Source: Massilia sp. H6 (lineage in GTDB: Bacteria > Pseudomonadota > Gammaproteobacteria > Burkholderiales > Burkholderiaceae_D). Taken from it: a stretch of 64,000 nucleotides of DNA. Of this stretch, positions 55,447 to 64,000 are shown in pieces; within the stretch, counting starts at the first letter, position 1, and every line of letters starts with the position of its first letter. The notes under the pieces were generated by a model. The model saw only the letters and a program-made list of their open reading frames with translations, was not told where the DNA came from and searched no databases. Location: NCBI RefSeq assembly GCF_024802625.1, contig NZ_CP103371.1:1178001-1242000 (forward strand), read 5' to 3'. The translations under genes were made by a program, and so were the position numbers.

Positions 55447-56457
55447 TCAGACCGGGCAGCTGCTCGCGGCGCGGTAGTCGATGACCTTGATCTTGCCGTT
55501 GATGATGTCGGTGCGCACGGCTTTCACGCGCTTTTCGATCTCAGGCGTGACGACCGCACGGTTATCCTTGTCCAGCACCCAGTCGACGCCGCCTTCTTTC
55601 AGGCCCTTGTGGGTGATGCCCGCTTTCCAGCTGCCGTTTTTCTGGGCCATGAACGAGTCGTAGACGGCGACGTCCACGCGCTTGACCATCGAGGTCAGCA
55701 TGGTGCCCGGGTACATGTAGTTCTGGTTCGAATCGACCCCGATCGCCAGCTTGCCCTTGGCCTTGGCCATCTGCAGCGCGCCCATGCCACTGCCGCCGGC
55801 CACGGCGAACACCACGTCCACGCCGCGGTCGAACTGCGCGCGTGCCAGTTCACCACCCTTGGCCGGGTCGTTCCAGGCGGCAGCCGTGGTGCCGACCATG
55901 TTCTGGACGATCTCGGCTTTCGGGACCTGGGCCTTGGCGCCTTGCGCATAGCCGCAGGCGAAGGCGCGGATCAGCGGAATGTCCATGCCGCCGACAAAGC
56001 CAAGCTTCTTCGACTTGGAAGCCATGGCGGCGGCGACGCCGACCAGGTAAGAGCCTTCTTCTTCCTTGAACATGACCGAGTTGATGTTATTGCCTGGCGC
56101 GACGCTGTCGATCAGCACGAAGCGCACGTTCGGGAATTCCTTGGCGACCTTGGCAACCGCTTGGGTGTGCGAGAAGCCGATGGCGGCGATCAGGTCGAGC
56201 TTCTTGCGGGCAAGGCTGCGCATGACCTGTTCAGCCTGGGTATCGCTGCTGGCTTGTGCCTCGAACACCTTGATGCCGGTTTCTTTCGAAAAACGCTGCA
56301 GGCCTTCGAAGGCCGACTGGTTGAACGATTTGTCGAACTTGCCGCCTGCATCGTAGACCATGCCGAGCTTGGGGGCGGCAGGCGCTGCGCTTGCAATGCC
56401 TGCGCTGCCGGCGACGCAAAGCGCCGCGATGGTCATGGTGAGTTGCTTGAGTTTCAT
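55447..56457 (-). CDS. BmpA-family nucleoside-binding protein
   Basis: The 336-residue periplasmic protein has a signal peptide (ending ASA) and a Bmp fold: KLGMVYDAGGKFDKSFNQSA, GFSHTQAVAKVAKEFPNV and GKLAIGVDSNQNYMYPG. Bmp/PnrA proteins bind purine nucleosides. It is the first gene of the operon. The link to the purine block 12-20 kb away is inferred from function. Confidence 0.92.
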   Translation of the reverse strand: MKLKQLTMTIAALCVAGSAGIASAAPAAPKLGMVYDAGGKFDKSFNQSAFEGLQRFSKETGIKVFEAQASSDTQAEQVMRSLARKKLDLIAAIGFSHTQAVAKVAKEFPNVRFVLIDSVAPGNNINSVMFKEEEGSYLVGVAAAMASKSKKLGFVGGMDIPLIRAFACGYAQGAKAQVPKAEIVQNMVGTTAAAWNDPAKGGELARAQFDRGVDVVFAVAGGSGMGALQMAKAKGKLAIGVDSNQNYMYPGTMLTSMVKRVDVAVYDSFMAQKNGSWKAGITHKGLKEGGVDWVLDKDNRAVVTPEIEKRVKAVRTDIINGKIKVIDYRAASSCPV

Positions 56458-56873
56458 GAATGAGGCTCCTGGAATTTCGATATTGTACCCGGCACAGCCG
56501 TCAGCCTGGAACCGGCTATACGGCGGCATCGTCGACGGCCAACCTGGCCTCGCATGCCGAATGCACACGAGGTCGTTGCACAGCGCATTGTGTCAGCCAT
56601 GGAAAGCTAGAGGGGTTACGATTTGTATCGCGGCATTGCTTCCCTCGGCATCGCCTGAAACATGTAGCTTGGTTGCAACATCTCTGTCACAACTTTGCGC
56701 GCATCAGCTGCGCCAGGCAGGCAGATGGAGGCGTTGCGGCGCTGCGCACGGGCAAACGCCGGTGCTGTGCAAGCGAACCTGTCAAATATGCATCAATCGG
56801 CATATTGATGACAAATACGATTTTACTTGGCAATTTATTCCAAGGAAATATAACTGCCTACAATTTTCAGCAA
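56458..56873. other. Intergenic region upstream of the nucleoside ABC operon
   Basis: About 415 bp with no supported gene. The part near 56800-56880 is AT-rich. The ABC operon promoter should lie near 56460-56560. I see no clear operator. Confidence 0.5.
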
Positions 56874-57839
56874 TTATTTTGCAAAAGCGGCGATCTGGAC
56901 GGTAGCCGGGACGCTGGCGTCAGGCTCGACCTTGGGGCCGACTTCGGGGCCGACCTCGGCCAGCACCGCTGGTGCGCTCGACTGCGGCGCCTGGGGCAGG
57001 CCGGCCACTTGCGCGAAGCGGCGTGTCAGGAAGCCGGCAATCAGCGCCTGGGTGGCGTCGAGATAGGGGATGTTCATGTGGTCCGAGGCCGGCACGGTGT
57101 CGTCGCCGGCCAGGCTGGCGAGCTTGCCCACCAGCTGGTCGGTGTGCGAGTGCGGTACCACGTCGTCGAGCGCCGCGCGCAGGACATAGGTCGGCGCCTT
57201 GAGCGAGGGGGCGTGCTTGATCGACTCGAAACGGTGACGCAGCATGTATTCGATCGGCATGACGCGAAAGCGCCGCTTGGCGATGGCCAGGATCGAGTCG
57301 TAGGGCGTGATCAGCACGACCGAATTGACCGGACGCTCCTTGGCCACCTGCACCGCGACCCCCGAGCCCAGGCTGCGGCCGACCACGGCGATGCGCGCGG
57401 CGTCGACCTGGCCGAGGGCGGCCAGCCAGTCAAACAGGGTGCAGCCGTCGTCGATCATGAGCAGCTCATCGGGGGTGCCGTGCGACTGCCCGTAGCCACG
57501 GTAATTCATGGCCAGCACGGTCATGCCGGGGAACAGCTTGCCGGCGTCGCGCGCCACCCACGAGACTTCTTCGGAGCGGCCGCCGAAATACATGACGGCC
57601 GGACGCGGACCCTGTACCAGTGGAGTGAGCAGCCAGCCGCACAGGCGCGTGCCATCCCGGGCGCGTAACACGACCGGGCGGGTGCGGTGCCCGCTGCTGC
57701 GCGGGCTGTCGACTTCGGGAATGATGCAGGGATTGAACACCAGGCGGCGCTGGTTGGCCGCGATCGCGGCCGTCATTGTCAGCCACAGGAAGCTGGCAAC
57801 ACCGGTAATCCCCGCCGCCATTTTCTTTGAAGTGTCCAT
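56874..57839 (-). CDS. Alpha/beta hydrolase with N-terminal membrane helix
   Basis: The 321-residue product has a hydrophobic N-terminal segment (residues 6-28), probably an anchor or signal. An alpha/beta-hydrolase fold follows: the nucleophile elbow VVGRSLGSGVAV and the oxyanion region AVMYFGGRSEEV, with LDDVVPHSHT and SDHMNIP supplying Asp and His. It resembles BAAT/FrsA-like serine hydrolases of unknown substrate. Confidence 0.82.
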   Translation of the reverse strand: MDTSKKMAAGITGVASFLWLTMTAAIAANQRRLVFNPCIIPEVDSPRSSGHRTRPVVLRARDGTRLCGWLLTPLVQGPRPAVMYFGGRSEEVSWVARDAGKLFPGMTVLAMNYRGYGQSHGTPDELLMIDDGCTLFDWLAALGQVDAARIAVVGRSLGSGVAVQVAKERPVNSVVLITPYDSILAIAKRRFRVMPIEYMLRHRFESIKHAPSLKAPTYVLRAALDDVVPHSHTDQLVGKLASLAGDDTVPASDHMNIPYLDATQALIAGFLTRRFAQVAGLPQAPQSSAPAVLAEVGPEVGPKVEPDASVPATVQIAAFAK

Positions 57840-57991
57840 GGTTCCAGTCTACTCCCACCGCCGGGTTTTGTTCTGTGCGGCATTTCGCTAAGTGAGCAGT
57901 AACCCATTTAGCGAGTGGGAAAGATGTGGAACAGTGGCCTTATTACAACAGCAAGTTCTTGAACAGGGATAGGGGACCAGGCCGCCCCGGA

Positions 57992-58519
57992 TTATTTCGG
58001 TGCATGCAGGGCCGATGGGCCGGCGACCACGTATTGCTCGACGTCGCCCCGGGTATGGTCGATGCGCGTCTTGTCGTCGTCGGTGTGCACGCCCGCTTCG
58101 GCATGTTCGCCATTGGCCGCGTGGGCGCCGTTGCCGACCACGCTGTTGGCCAGCGCGCCGGCCGCGGCGATGGCCGACAGCACCAGCGCGCCGGTGGTGT
58201 GCTGGCGGTTGCTGCGCTTGAGGATCAGGTTGGCAACGCTGGCCAGCATGGCGGCGCCGGTCAGCACTGCATGGACCTGGCTTTCATGTTTGGCCTGGCC
58301 CTCGGGCTGGTCGGCCACGTATTGCGCGACCCCGACGGTGCTCGCGGCTAACCCGCCGACCACCCCACCTGCGATGCTGTAGAACGACGCCTTGGCATAG
58401 TCTTCGTCGCCAGTGGCATTGTGCAGCGCATCGAGGATGAAGCCGAACGGAATCAGGACGGCCGGTGCGGCCATGAGCATCGTGTGCAGTGGCTTGCCGG
58501 CGATGGTGGTGTTGTGCAT
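57992..58519 (-). CDS. DUF2231-like membrane protein
   Basis: The 175-residue product starts MHNTTIAGKPLHTMLMAAPA, the PLHPM-like motif of DUF2231. It has about four hydrophobic helices and a hydrophilic His/Asp-rich tail. I chose the ATG at 58519, not a longer frame. The function of the family is not known. Confidence 0.75.
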   Translation of the reverse strand: MHNTTIAGKPLHTMLMAAPAVLIPFGFILDALHNATGDEDYAKASFYSIAGGVVGGLAASTVGVAQYVADQPEGQAKHESQVHAVLTGAAMLASVANLILKRSNRQHTTGALVLSAIAAAGALANSVVGNGAHAANGEHAEAGVHTDDDKTRIDHTRGDVEQYVVAGPSALHAPK

Positions 58520-58873
58520 GGCGTACTCCTGACGTTGGTTGAACTGTCTGAACAGTGTGACATAGGCGCCGGGTGCGAAACGCACGCTTGGGGTGGCGCG
58601 AGCACCTGCGCAAGCGGGCATTGCCACCATCTACGGCCGGCGGGGGATGGTTGATCTAGCATTACTACATAGTGAGCTTGAGAAAGTGTAAGGTGCGATG
58701 GCTGGCGGGCAAATTCAACTTGACCTCCAAATAACGAAGATGTAGGTTTACTACAGATGTCTGCGTGCTCATGTCGATGCCAAGCCCATTGGTTTGGGCC
58801 TGCAGGGCGGGCCAGCCATCGACGATCTGCCCCAGGCAGTACGACCACATAAAAACATATACGGAGATAAAAC
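58520..58873. other. Intergenic region upstream of CGTase-like gene
   Basis: About 350 bp. It contains an 11-bp inverted pair, CGATGGCTGGC near 58697 and GCCAGCCATCG near 58811, about 100 bp apart, and an AT-rich stretch at 58720-58760. A maltodextrin-type regulator site could be here, but no known motif is certain. GGAG precedes the ATG at 58874. Confidence 0.5.
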
Positions 58874-61039
58874 ATGAACAACGAGCTGACAACGCGCATG
58901 CGGGTGCTGGTCGCAAGCATGGCCCTGTTCGGTGCCGGTACGGCCGCCGCCGCGCCTGACACGGCGGTGAGCAACAAGCAGAACTTCACCACGGACGTGG
59001 TCTACCAGATCGTGACCGACCGCTTTGTCGATGGCGCCATGGGGAACAACCCAACGGGCGCGATGTTCAGCTCGACCTGTGCGTCGGGTACCAAACTGTA
59101 TTGCGGCGGCGACTGGGCCGGCATCACGCAAAAAATCAACGATAATTATTTCACCGACATGGGGATCACGGCCTTGTGGATCTCGCCGCCGGTCGAGAAT
59201 ATCGACGCCGTGATCACCTATTCGGGCGGCCCCAAGCCGATCACGTCGTCGCACGGCTACTGGGGGCGCGACTTCAAGCGCACCAACCCCTACTTTGGCC
59301 ACTTTACCGACTTCACCACCATGATCAACGCCGCCCACGCCAAGGGCATCAAGGTGATCATCGATTTCGTTCCCAACCATTCTTCGCCGGCCGACGTCAA
59401 CAACCCGGGCTTCGCCGAGAACGGTCGCCTGTACAACGACGGCGTGCTGCTGTCCGGCTATACCGGTGACGCCAGCAACAACCCCAGGTATTTCCACCAT
59501 TACGGCTACATCGACGGCAGCCTGGGCGAGTGGGACATCCTGGAAACCACCCAGTACAAGATGATGTATGACCTGGCCGACCTCGATCAGACCAGCTCGG
59601 CGGTCGATACTTACCTGAAGGAATCGATCAAGAAGTGGCTCGACCTGGGCGTCGACGGCATCCGGGTCGACGCGATCAAGCACATGTCGCTCGGCTCCCA
59701 GAAGAACCTGTTTGCATATATCTATGGGTACAAGCCGGTCTACATTTTTGGCGAGTGGATGATGAGCAGCCCCGCTCCAGACCCCGCAAGCACCGAGTAT
59801 GCCGACAAGAGCGGCGGCAATCTGCTGAACTTCCGCTACGCCCGTATCCTGCGCGAAGTGCTCAGGAGCGGCACCGCGAGCTGGACCGATTTCGACAGCG
59901 TCATCAACGCCACCGCCACCGACTACAAGCGCCTGATCGACCAGGCGGTCTTCATGGACAACCATGACGTCGACCGCTTCCAGACCGCCACCAACACCCA
60001 GCGCAACCTGGAGCAGGCACTGGCCCTGACCCTGACCGTGCCGGGCGTGCCCGTGCTCTACTACGGCACCGAGCAATACATGCAGGGCGACTACGATTCG
60101 AACAAGGCGCGCGACCTGATGACGTCGTTCAGCAAGACCACCAAGGCCTATCTGGTCACCAAGGATCTCTCGACCCTGCGCAAGAGCAACCCGGCGCTGG
60201 CCTACGGCAGCATGCAGCAGCGCTGGGTCAACAACGACGTGTACATCTTCGAGCGCAAGTTCGGCAGTAACGTGGTGCTGGTCGCGGTCAACCGCCACCA
60301 GAGCAACCCGGTCAGCATCTCGGGCCTGCTGACGTCGCTCCCGAACGGCAGCTACACCGATGTGCTGGGTGCCAAGCTCAGCGGCAATACGATCAGCGCC
60401 AGCGCCGGCGCCGTCCCGACCTTCAACCTGGCCGCTGGCGCGGTCGCGGTGTGGCAGTACAAGGCGCCCACCAATGCCGCGAGCATCGGCCACGTCGGTC
60501 CGATGATGGGCAAGCCGGGCAACACCATCACGATCAGCGGCCGCGGCTTCGGCGCCACCAAGGGCACGGTCTATTTTGGCACCACCGCGGTAACCGGCAC
60601 CAATATCGTGTCCTGGGAAGACAGCAGCATCCAGGTCAAGGTGCCGTCGGTCGCGGCCGGCAAGCGCGCCATCAAGATCGCCACTTCGACCGCGGCCCAG
60701 AGCAACGCCTATCCGGATTACACGGTGCTGACCGGTAACCAGGTGCTGGTGCGCTTCGTCGTCAAGAATGCCACCACCACCTTTGGCCAGAATCTCTACC
60801 TGTCGGGCAACGTCGACGAACTCGGCAACTGGGACCCGAACAAGGCGATCGGACCGCTGAACAACAAGGTGGTGTACCAGTATCCGAACTGGTATGTCGA
60901 TGTCAGCGTCCCGGCGGGGTACAACCTGCAGTACAAGTTCCTGAAGAAGAACGGCGCCAACGTGGAATGGAATCCGAAGGCGAACGAGCAGTTGCTGACC
61001 CCAGCCAGCAGCACGACCACCAGGGAAACCGACTGGTAA
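58874..61039 (+). CDS. CGTase-like GH13 enzyme with IPT and CBM20 domains
   Basis: The 721-residue secreted enzyme has the A/B/C/D/E layout of cyclodextrin glucanotransferase. A signal peptide precedes a GH13 barrel whose catalytic residues are Asp266 (GIRVDAIKHM), Glu294 (FGEWM) and Asp365 (MDNHDVDRF). Domain C, an IPT/TIG domain (IGHVGPMMGKPGNTITISG) and a starch-binding CBM20 (QVLVRFVVKNATTT) follow. Domains D and E are strikingly close to Bacillus CGTases as I remember them. Product specificity (cyclodextrin or maltose) cannot be fixed by eye. The next gene is a cyclodextrinase. Confidence 0.88.
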   Translation: MNNELTTRMRVLVASMALFGAGTAAAAPDTAVSNKQNFTTDVVYQIVTDRFVDGAMGNNPTGAMFSSTCASGTKLYCGGDWAGITQKINDNYFTDMGITALWISPPVENIDAVITYSGGPKPITSSHGYWGRDFKRTNPYFGHFTDFTTMINAAHAKGIKVIIDFVPNHSSPADVNNPGFAENGRLYNDGVLLSGYTGDASNNPRYFHHYGYIDGSLGEWDILETTQYKMMYDLADLDQTSSAVDTYLKESIKKWLDLGVDGIRVDAIKHMSLGSQKNLFAYIYGYKPVYIFGEWMMSSPAPDPASTEYADKSGGNLLNFRYARILREVLRSGTASWTDFDSVINATATDYKRLIDQAVFMDNHDVDRFQTATNTQRNLEQALALTLTVPGVPVLYYGTEQYMQGDYDSNKARDLMTSFSKTTKAYLVTKDLSTLRKSNPALAYGSMQQRWVNNDVYIFERKFGSNVVLVAVNRHQSNPVSISGLLTSLPNGSYTDVLGAKLSGNTISASAGAVPTFNLAAGAVAVWQYKAPTNAASIGHVGPMMGKPGNTITISGRGFGATKGTVYFGTTAVTGTNIVSWEDSSIQVKVPSVAAGKRAIKIATSTAAQSNAYPDYTVLTGNQVLVRFVVKNATTTFGQNLYLSGNVDELGNWDPNKAIGPLNNKVVYQYPNWYVDVSVPAGYNLQYKFLKKNGANVEWNPKANEQLLTPASSTTTRETDW

Positions 61040-61120
61040 GCGGCCCGCGGGTCAATCAGTAGCCGGCGGGCGCCCCTGTGCGCCCGCTTTCCTGTTTCAA
61101 GCGTCTTCTTTTATCCTTCC

Positions 61121-63004
61121 ATGATTCTTAGAACCCTGATTTTCCTCTCTTCCCTGATCGCCTTCTTGCCGGGCCTGGTGCCGGGCGCCCGCGCCGCCAC
61201 CGGTATCGACCGGGTCGAACCGCCCAACTGGTGGGTCGGCATGAAGAGCGACAAGCTGCAACTGATGGTGCACGGCGAAGATATTGCCGGCTTCACCCCG
61301 CAGCTGGCGTCCGGCCGCCCTGGCGTGCGCCTGGCTGGCGTGCAGCGTGTCGCCAGCAAGAACTATGTTTTCCTGGACCTGCGCATCGCGCCGAGCACGC
61401 GCCCCGGTGCCATCGAGATCGTGTTCCGGCGCGGCGCCGAGGTCCGGCGCCTGCCTTACCAACTGCAGGCGCGCGCGCCCGGCTCGGCACAGCGCCCGAG
61501 CTTCGGCAACGCCGACGCGATCATGCTCCTGATGCCGGACCGCTTCGCCAACGGCGATCCGGGCAACGACAACGTGCCGGGATTCCCGGACCCGGCCAAC
61601 CGCGCCGACATCGATGCCGGCCGCCACGGCGGCGACATCGCCGGCATCGTGGACAAGCTCGACTACATCGCCGCGATGGGCTATACCGCGATCTGGCCGA
61701 CCCCGCTCACCGAAAGCCGCCAGGATCAATACTCGTACCACGGCTACGCCGCCACCGATACCTACCGCATCGATCCGCGCTACGGCAGCAACGAGGACTA
61801 CCGGCGCATGGTGGCGCTGGCGCGCAGCAAGGGCGTCGGCGTGCTGATGGACGTGGTGCTGAACCATATCGGCTCGAACCACTGGTGGATGAAAGACCTG
61901 CCGACGCCCGACTGGCTCGGCTACGGCAACCGCTTCGTGCCGACCGCGCACGCGCGCACCACGGCCAGCGATCCCTATGCCGCGCAGGCCGACCGCAAGA
62001 ACTACGTCCAGGGCTGGTTCGGCAGCGACATGCCGGACCTGAACCAGAAGAATCCCTTGCTGGCGAACTACCTGATCCAGCACACCCTGTGGTGGGTCGA
62101 GTATGCGGGGCTGTACGGCATCCGGGTCGACACCTTCGGCTACTCGGACCATGCCTTCCTGGCTGCGTGGAGCCGCCGCGTGCGCGAGGAATTCCCGACC
62201 CTGAACATCGTCGGCGAAGAATGGAGCATGAACCCGCTGGTGGTGTCGTACTGGCTCGACGGCAAGCGCAACCCGAACGGCTACCGCAGCGCGATGCCGT
62301 CGATGATGGACTACCCGCTCAACGACACACTGCGCCGGGCGCTGGTGGCCGAGGACTCGCTGCATTCGGGACTGAGCCACCTGTACGAGCGCCTCAACGA
62401 CGACGTGGCCTACCCGGACGCCAGCAAGCTGGTGGTCTTCGAGGGCAACCACGATATTCCGCGCCTGTACAGCATACTGGGCGAGGATCTCGATCTCTAC
62501 AAGATGGCGATCGCCTACCTTCTCACCACGCGCGGCGTGCCCCAGCTGTACTACGGCACCGAGCTGCTCATGACCAGTCCATTGGTGCGCGCCGATGGGC
62601 CCACGCGCCAGGATTTCCCGGGCGGCTGGCGCGGTGACCGCGTCGATGCGGTGAGCGGCGCCGGGCTCGATGCGAAGCAGAAGCAGGCGCAGGCCTATGT
62701 CAGGAAGCTGCTCAACTGGCGCAAGACGCAAGCCCTGGTCCACAGCGGCAAGCTGATGCACTTCGCGCCCGAAGACGGAACCTATGTCTACTTCCGCTAT
62801 GACGGCACCGGGCAGGGCGCAAAACGCCTGATGGTGGCGATCAACAAGAACCGCAAGCCGGTGTCGCTCGATACCGCGCGCTTTGCCGAAATCCTGCCGC
62901 GCGGCGCCAGCGGAACCGATGTTGTCAGCGGCGAGACCTACGCCTTGGGGCGCACCCTCGCCATGCCGGCGCGTTCGGTACTGGTGCTGGAAGTGGATCG
63001 CTAG
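61121..63004 (+). CDS. Periplasmic cyclomaltodextrinase-like GH13 enzyme
   Basis: The 627-residue product has a signal peptide (MILRTLIFLSSLIAFLPGLV) and an N-terminal cyclomaltodextrinase domain (GIDRVEPPNWWVGMKSDKLQ). A GH13 barrel with GIRVDTFGYSD (Asp), IVGEEWSMN (Glu) and FEGNHDIPRL (Asp) follows. It resembles the secreted cyclodextrinases of Flavobacterium and Klebsiella type. Paired with the CGTase-like gene 81 nt upstream, it could linearise cyclodextrins made from starch. Confidence 0.88.
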   Translation: MILRTLIFLSSLIAFLPGLVPGARAATGIDRVEPPNWWVGMKSDKLQLMVHGEDIAGFTPQLASGRPGVRLAGVQRVASKNYVFLDLRIAPSTRPGAIEIVFRRGAEVRRLPYQLQARAPGSAQRPSFGNADAIMLLMPDRFANGDPGNDNVPGFPDPANRADIDAGRHGGDIAGIVDKLDYIAAMGYTAIWPTPLTESRQDQYSYHGYAATDTYRIDPRYGSNEDYRRMVALARSKGVGVLMDVVLNHIGSNHWWMKDLPTPDWLGYGNRFVPTAHARTTASDPYAAQADRKNYVQGWFGSDMPDLNQKNPLLANYLIQHTLWWVEYAGLYGIRVDTFGYSDHAFLAAWSRRVREEFPTLNIVGEEWSMNPLVVSYWLDGKRNPNGYRSAMPSMMDYPLNDTLRRALVAEDSLHSGLSHLYERLNDDVAYPDASKLVVFEGNHDIPRLYSILGEDLDLYKMAIAYLLTTRGVPQLYYGTELLMTSPLVRADGPTRQDFPGGWRGDRVDAVSGAGLDAKQKQAQAYVRKLLNWRKTQALVHSGKLMHFAPEDGTYVYFRYDGTGQGAKRLMVAINKNRKPVSLDTARFAEILPRGASGTDVVSGETYALGRTLAMPARSVLVLEVDR

Positions 63005-63063
63005 CCTGGCCGGCTGGAGTAAGATGCCTGTTGCGCTTTGGCCGCCACGATCTGGGAGACTCC

Positions 63064-63372
63064 ATGCACTACCTGCTTACCTATGACCTTGCCCCCGACT
63101 ACCTCGAGCGCCGCGGCCAATTCCGCGACGCGCACCTGGAGCTGGCCTGGGCGGCGCAGCAGCGCGGAGAACTCGTGATCGCCGGCGCCCTGGTCGAGCC
63201 AAGCGACCAGGCCGTGCTGGTGTTTAGCTGCGCCACGCCGGAACCGGTGCAACTGTTCGCGGCGCGCGATCCGTATGTCACCCATGGGCTGGTACGCGCC
63301 TTTCACGTGCGCCAATGGAATACGGTCGTTGGCGACGCCGCTTTCAATCCGGTGCGTCCCGGCCAGGTCTAA
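63064..63372 (+). CDS. YciI-like protein
   Basis: The 102-residue product has the YciI/DGPF ferredoxin-like fold: MHYLLTYDLAPDYLERR at the start, AWAAQQRGELVIAGALVEP and DPYVTHGLV. The conserved His in RDAHLELA may be the active site. The family function is poorly known. GGGAG lies just before the ATG. Confidence 0.85.
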   Translation: MHYLLTYDLAPDYLERRGQFRDAHLELAWAAQQRGELVIAGALVEPSDQAVLVFSCATPEPVQLFAARDPYVTHGLVRAFHVRQWNTVVGDAAFNPVRPGQV

Positions 63373-63439
63373 TCCAGCGGCAGGCTGGCCCGGCACATGG
63401 GGTAAGATTCCCCCGCTTTTCAACTGAGCCGGAGTTTTC

Positions 63440-64000
63440 ATGCAATCTGCAGTCAACCTGTGGCCGCTGCTCGGCGTGGCGGTCATCGTCGCCGGCTTCC
63501 TGCTGCGCGCCAATCCGGTGCTGGTAGTGGTCGCGGCCTGCGGCGTCACTGGCGCCGCCGCCTTCATGCCTGTCGACGCCATCCTGGCTTCGCTCGGCAC
63601 GGCTTTCGTCAAGACCCGCAACCTGCCGCTGATCCTGCTGCTTCCATTGGCGGCGATCGGCCTGCTGGAACGCTTCGGCCTGCGCGAGCGCGCCCAAAGT
63701 GCCATCGCGCGGGTGGCCTCGGCTACCGCCGGACGCCTGCTGATCGTTTACCTGTTTGCCCGCGAGACCTCGGCCGCGGCCGGGCTGACCAGCCTGGGCG
63801 GCCACGCCTCGATGGTGCGCCCGCTGGTGGCACCCATGGCCGAAGCGGCCGCCGAAACCCAGTACGGTGCGCTGCCCGACCACGTGCGTCATCGTATCCG
63901 CGCGATGGCGGCGGCCACCGACAACGTCGGGCTGTTCTTTGGCGAAGACATTTTCGTGGCCTTTGGTGCCATCGTGCTGATGCAGACCATCCTGCAGGCC
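63440..64000 (+). CDS. DUF969 family permease, 3' end outside window
   Basis: The frame runs from an ATG at 63440 (GGAG upstream) to the window end without a stop, giving 187 residues. It shows hydrophobic helices, the LLPLAAIGLLERFGLRERA stretch and FARETSAAAGLTSLGGHASM typical of DUF969. In other bacteria DUF969 genes pair with DUF979 genes as inner-membrane transporter subunits linked to 5-oxoproline use. A DUF979 gene would be expected next. The transport role is inferred from family. Confidence 0.8.
   Translation, partial: MQSAVNLWPLLGVAVIVAGFLLRANPVLVVVAACGVTGAAAFMPVDAILASLGTAFVKTRNLPLILLLPLAAIGLLERFGLRERAQSAIARVASATAGRLLIVYLFARETSAAAGLTSLGGHASMVRPLVAPMAEAAAETQYGALPDHVRHRIRAMAAATDNVGLFFGEDIFVAFGAIVLMQTILQA

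Overview
The window looks like a chromosomal segment of a high-GC betaproteobacterium of the order Burkholderiales, most likely Oxalobacteraceae (Massilia, Duganella or Janthinobacterium type). The reasons are the gene orders lpxC / dciA-like / secA and pilB-pilC-pilD-coaE-zapD-yacG, the large Oar-like TonB receptor, and GC-rich codon use. This placement is an inference from gene content and order. No rRNA, tRNA or CRISPR array was seen.

Layout. 1-5.8 kb: end of an acetyltransferase gene, an EamA permease, lpxC, a DUF721/DciA-like gene and secA. 5.8-10.9 kb: a visibly less GC-rich accessory block of six small plus-strand genes. Each is followed closely by a copy of a roughly 100-bp imperfect palindromic repeat (called R0-R6 here). 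Two near-identical 142-bp MITE-like elements and a complete 1221-bp IS30-family element sit inside repeat copies. 11-20 kb: D-amino-acid dehydrogenase with a divergent Lrp-type regulator, an amidase and a transglycosylase, argJ, a DUF815 ATPase, a mutT-like gene, and yacG-zapD-coaE-pilD. 20.3-23.8 kb: an AraC/GlxA-type regulator, a metallo-hydrolase and a subtilisin, wedged between pilD and pilC. 23.8-30.5 kb: pilC, pilB, a chemoreceptor, a small PstS-like protein and a porin.

30.7-40 kb is a purine and ureide catabolic block: uraH, puuE, xdhABC, guaD and a secreted adenosine deaminase. It is followed by a TonB receptor, a lipoprotein 5'-nucleotidase and an S1/P1 nuclease. After an insert, a BmpA/NupABC-type nucleoside ABC transporter lies at 51.7-56.5 kb. 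Together these genes could take extracellular nucleic acid to nucleotides, nucleosides, purine bases, urate and allantoin derivatives. 47.1-50.7 kb holds a second array of small genes with the same repeat family (R7-R12), now on the minus strand, interrupted by an oppositely oriented trypsin-like protease. 56.9-64 kb: an alpha/beta hydrolase, a small membrane protein, a CGTase-like enzyme followed by a cyclomaltodextrinase-like enzyme (a possible cyclodextrin route), a YciI-like protein and the start of a DUF969 permease.

The most unusual content is the pair of gene-plus-repeat arrays. They have the layout of gene cassettes (one promoterless-looking small ORF plus one palindromic repeat, all in the same orientation) but lack recognisable integron attC core sites and any integrase in the window. 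Three independent insertions hit the same point of the repeat arm, and three of the array genes are paralogues of one four-helix membrane protein family.
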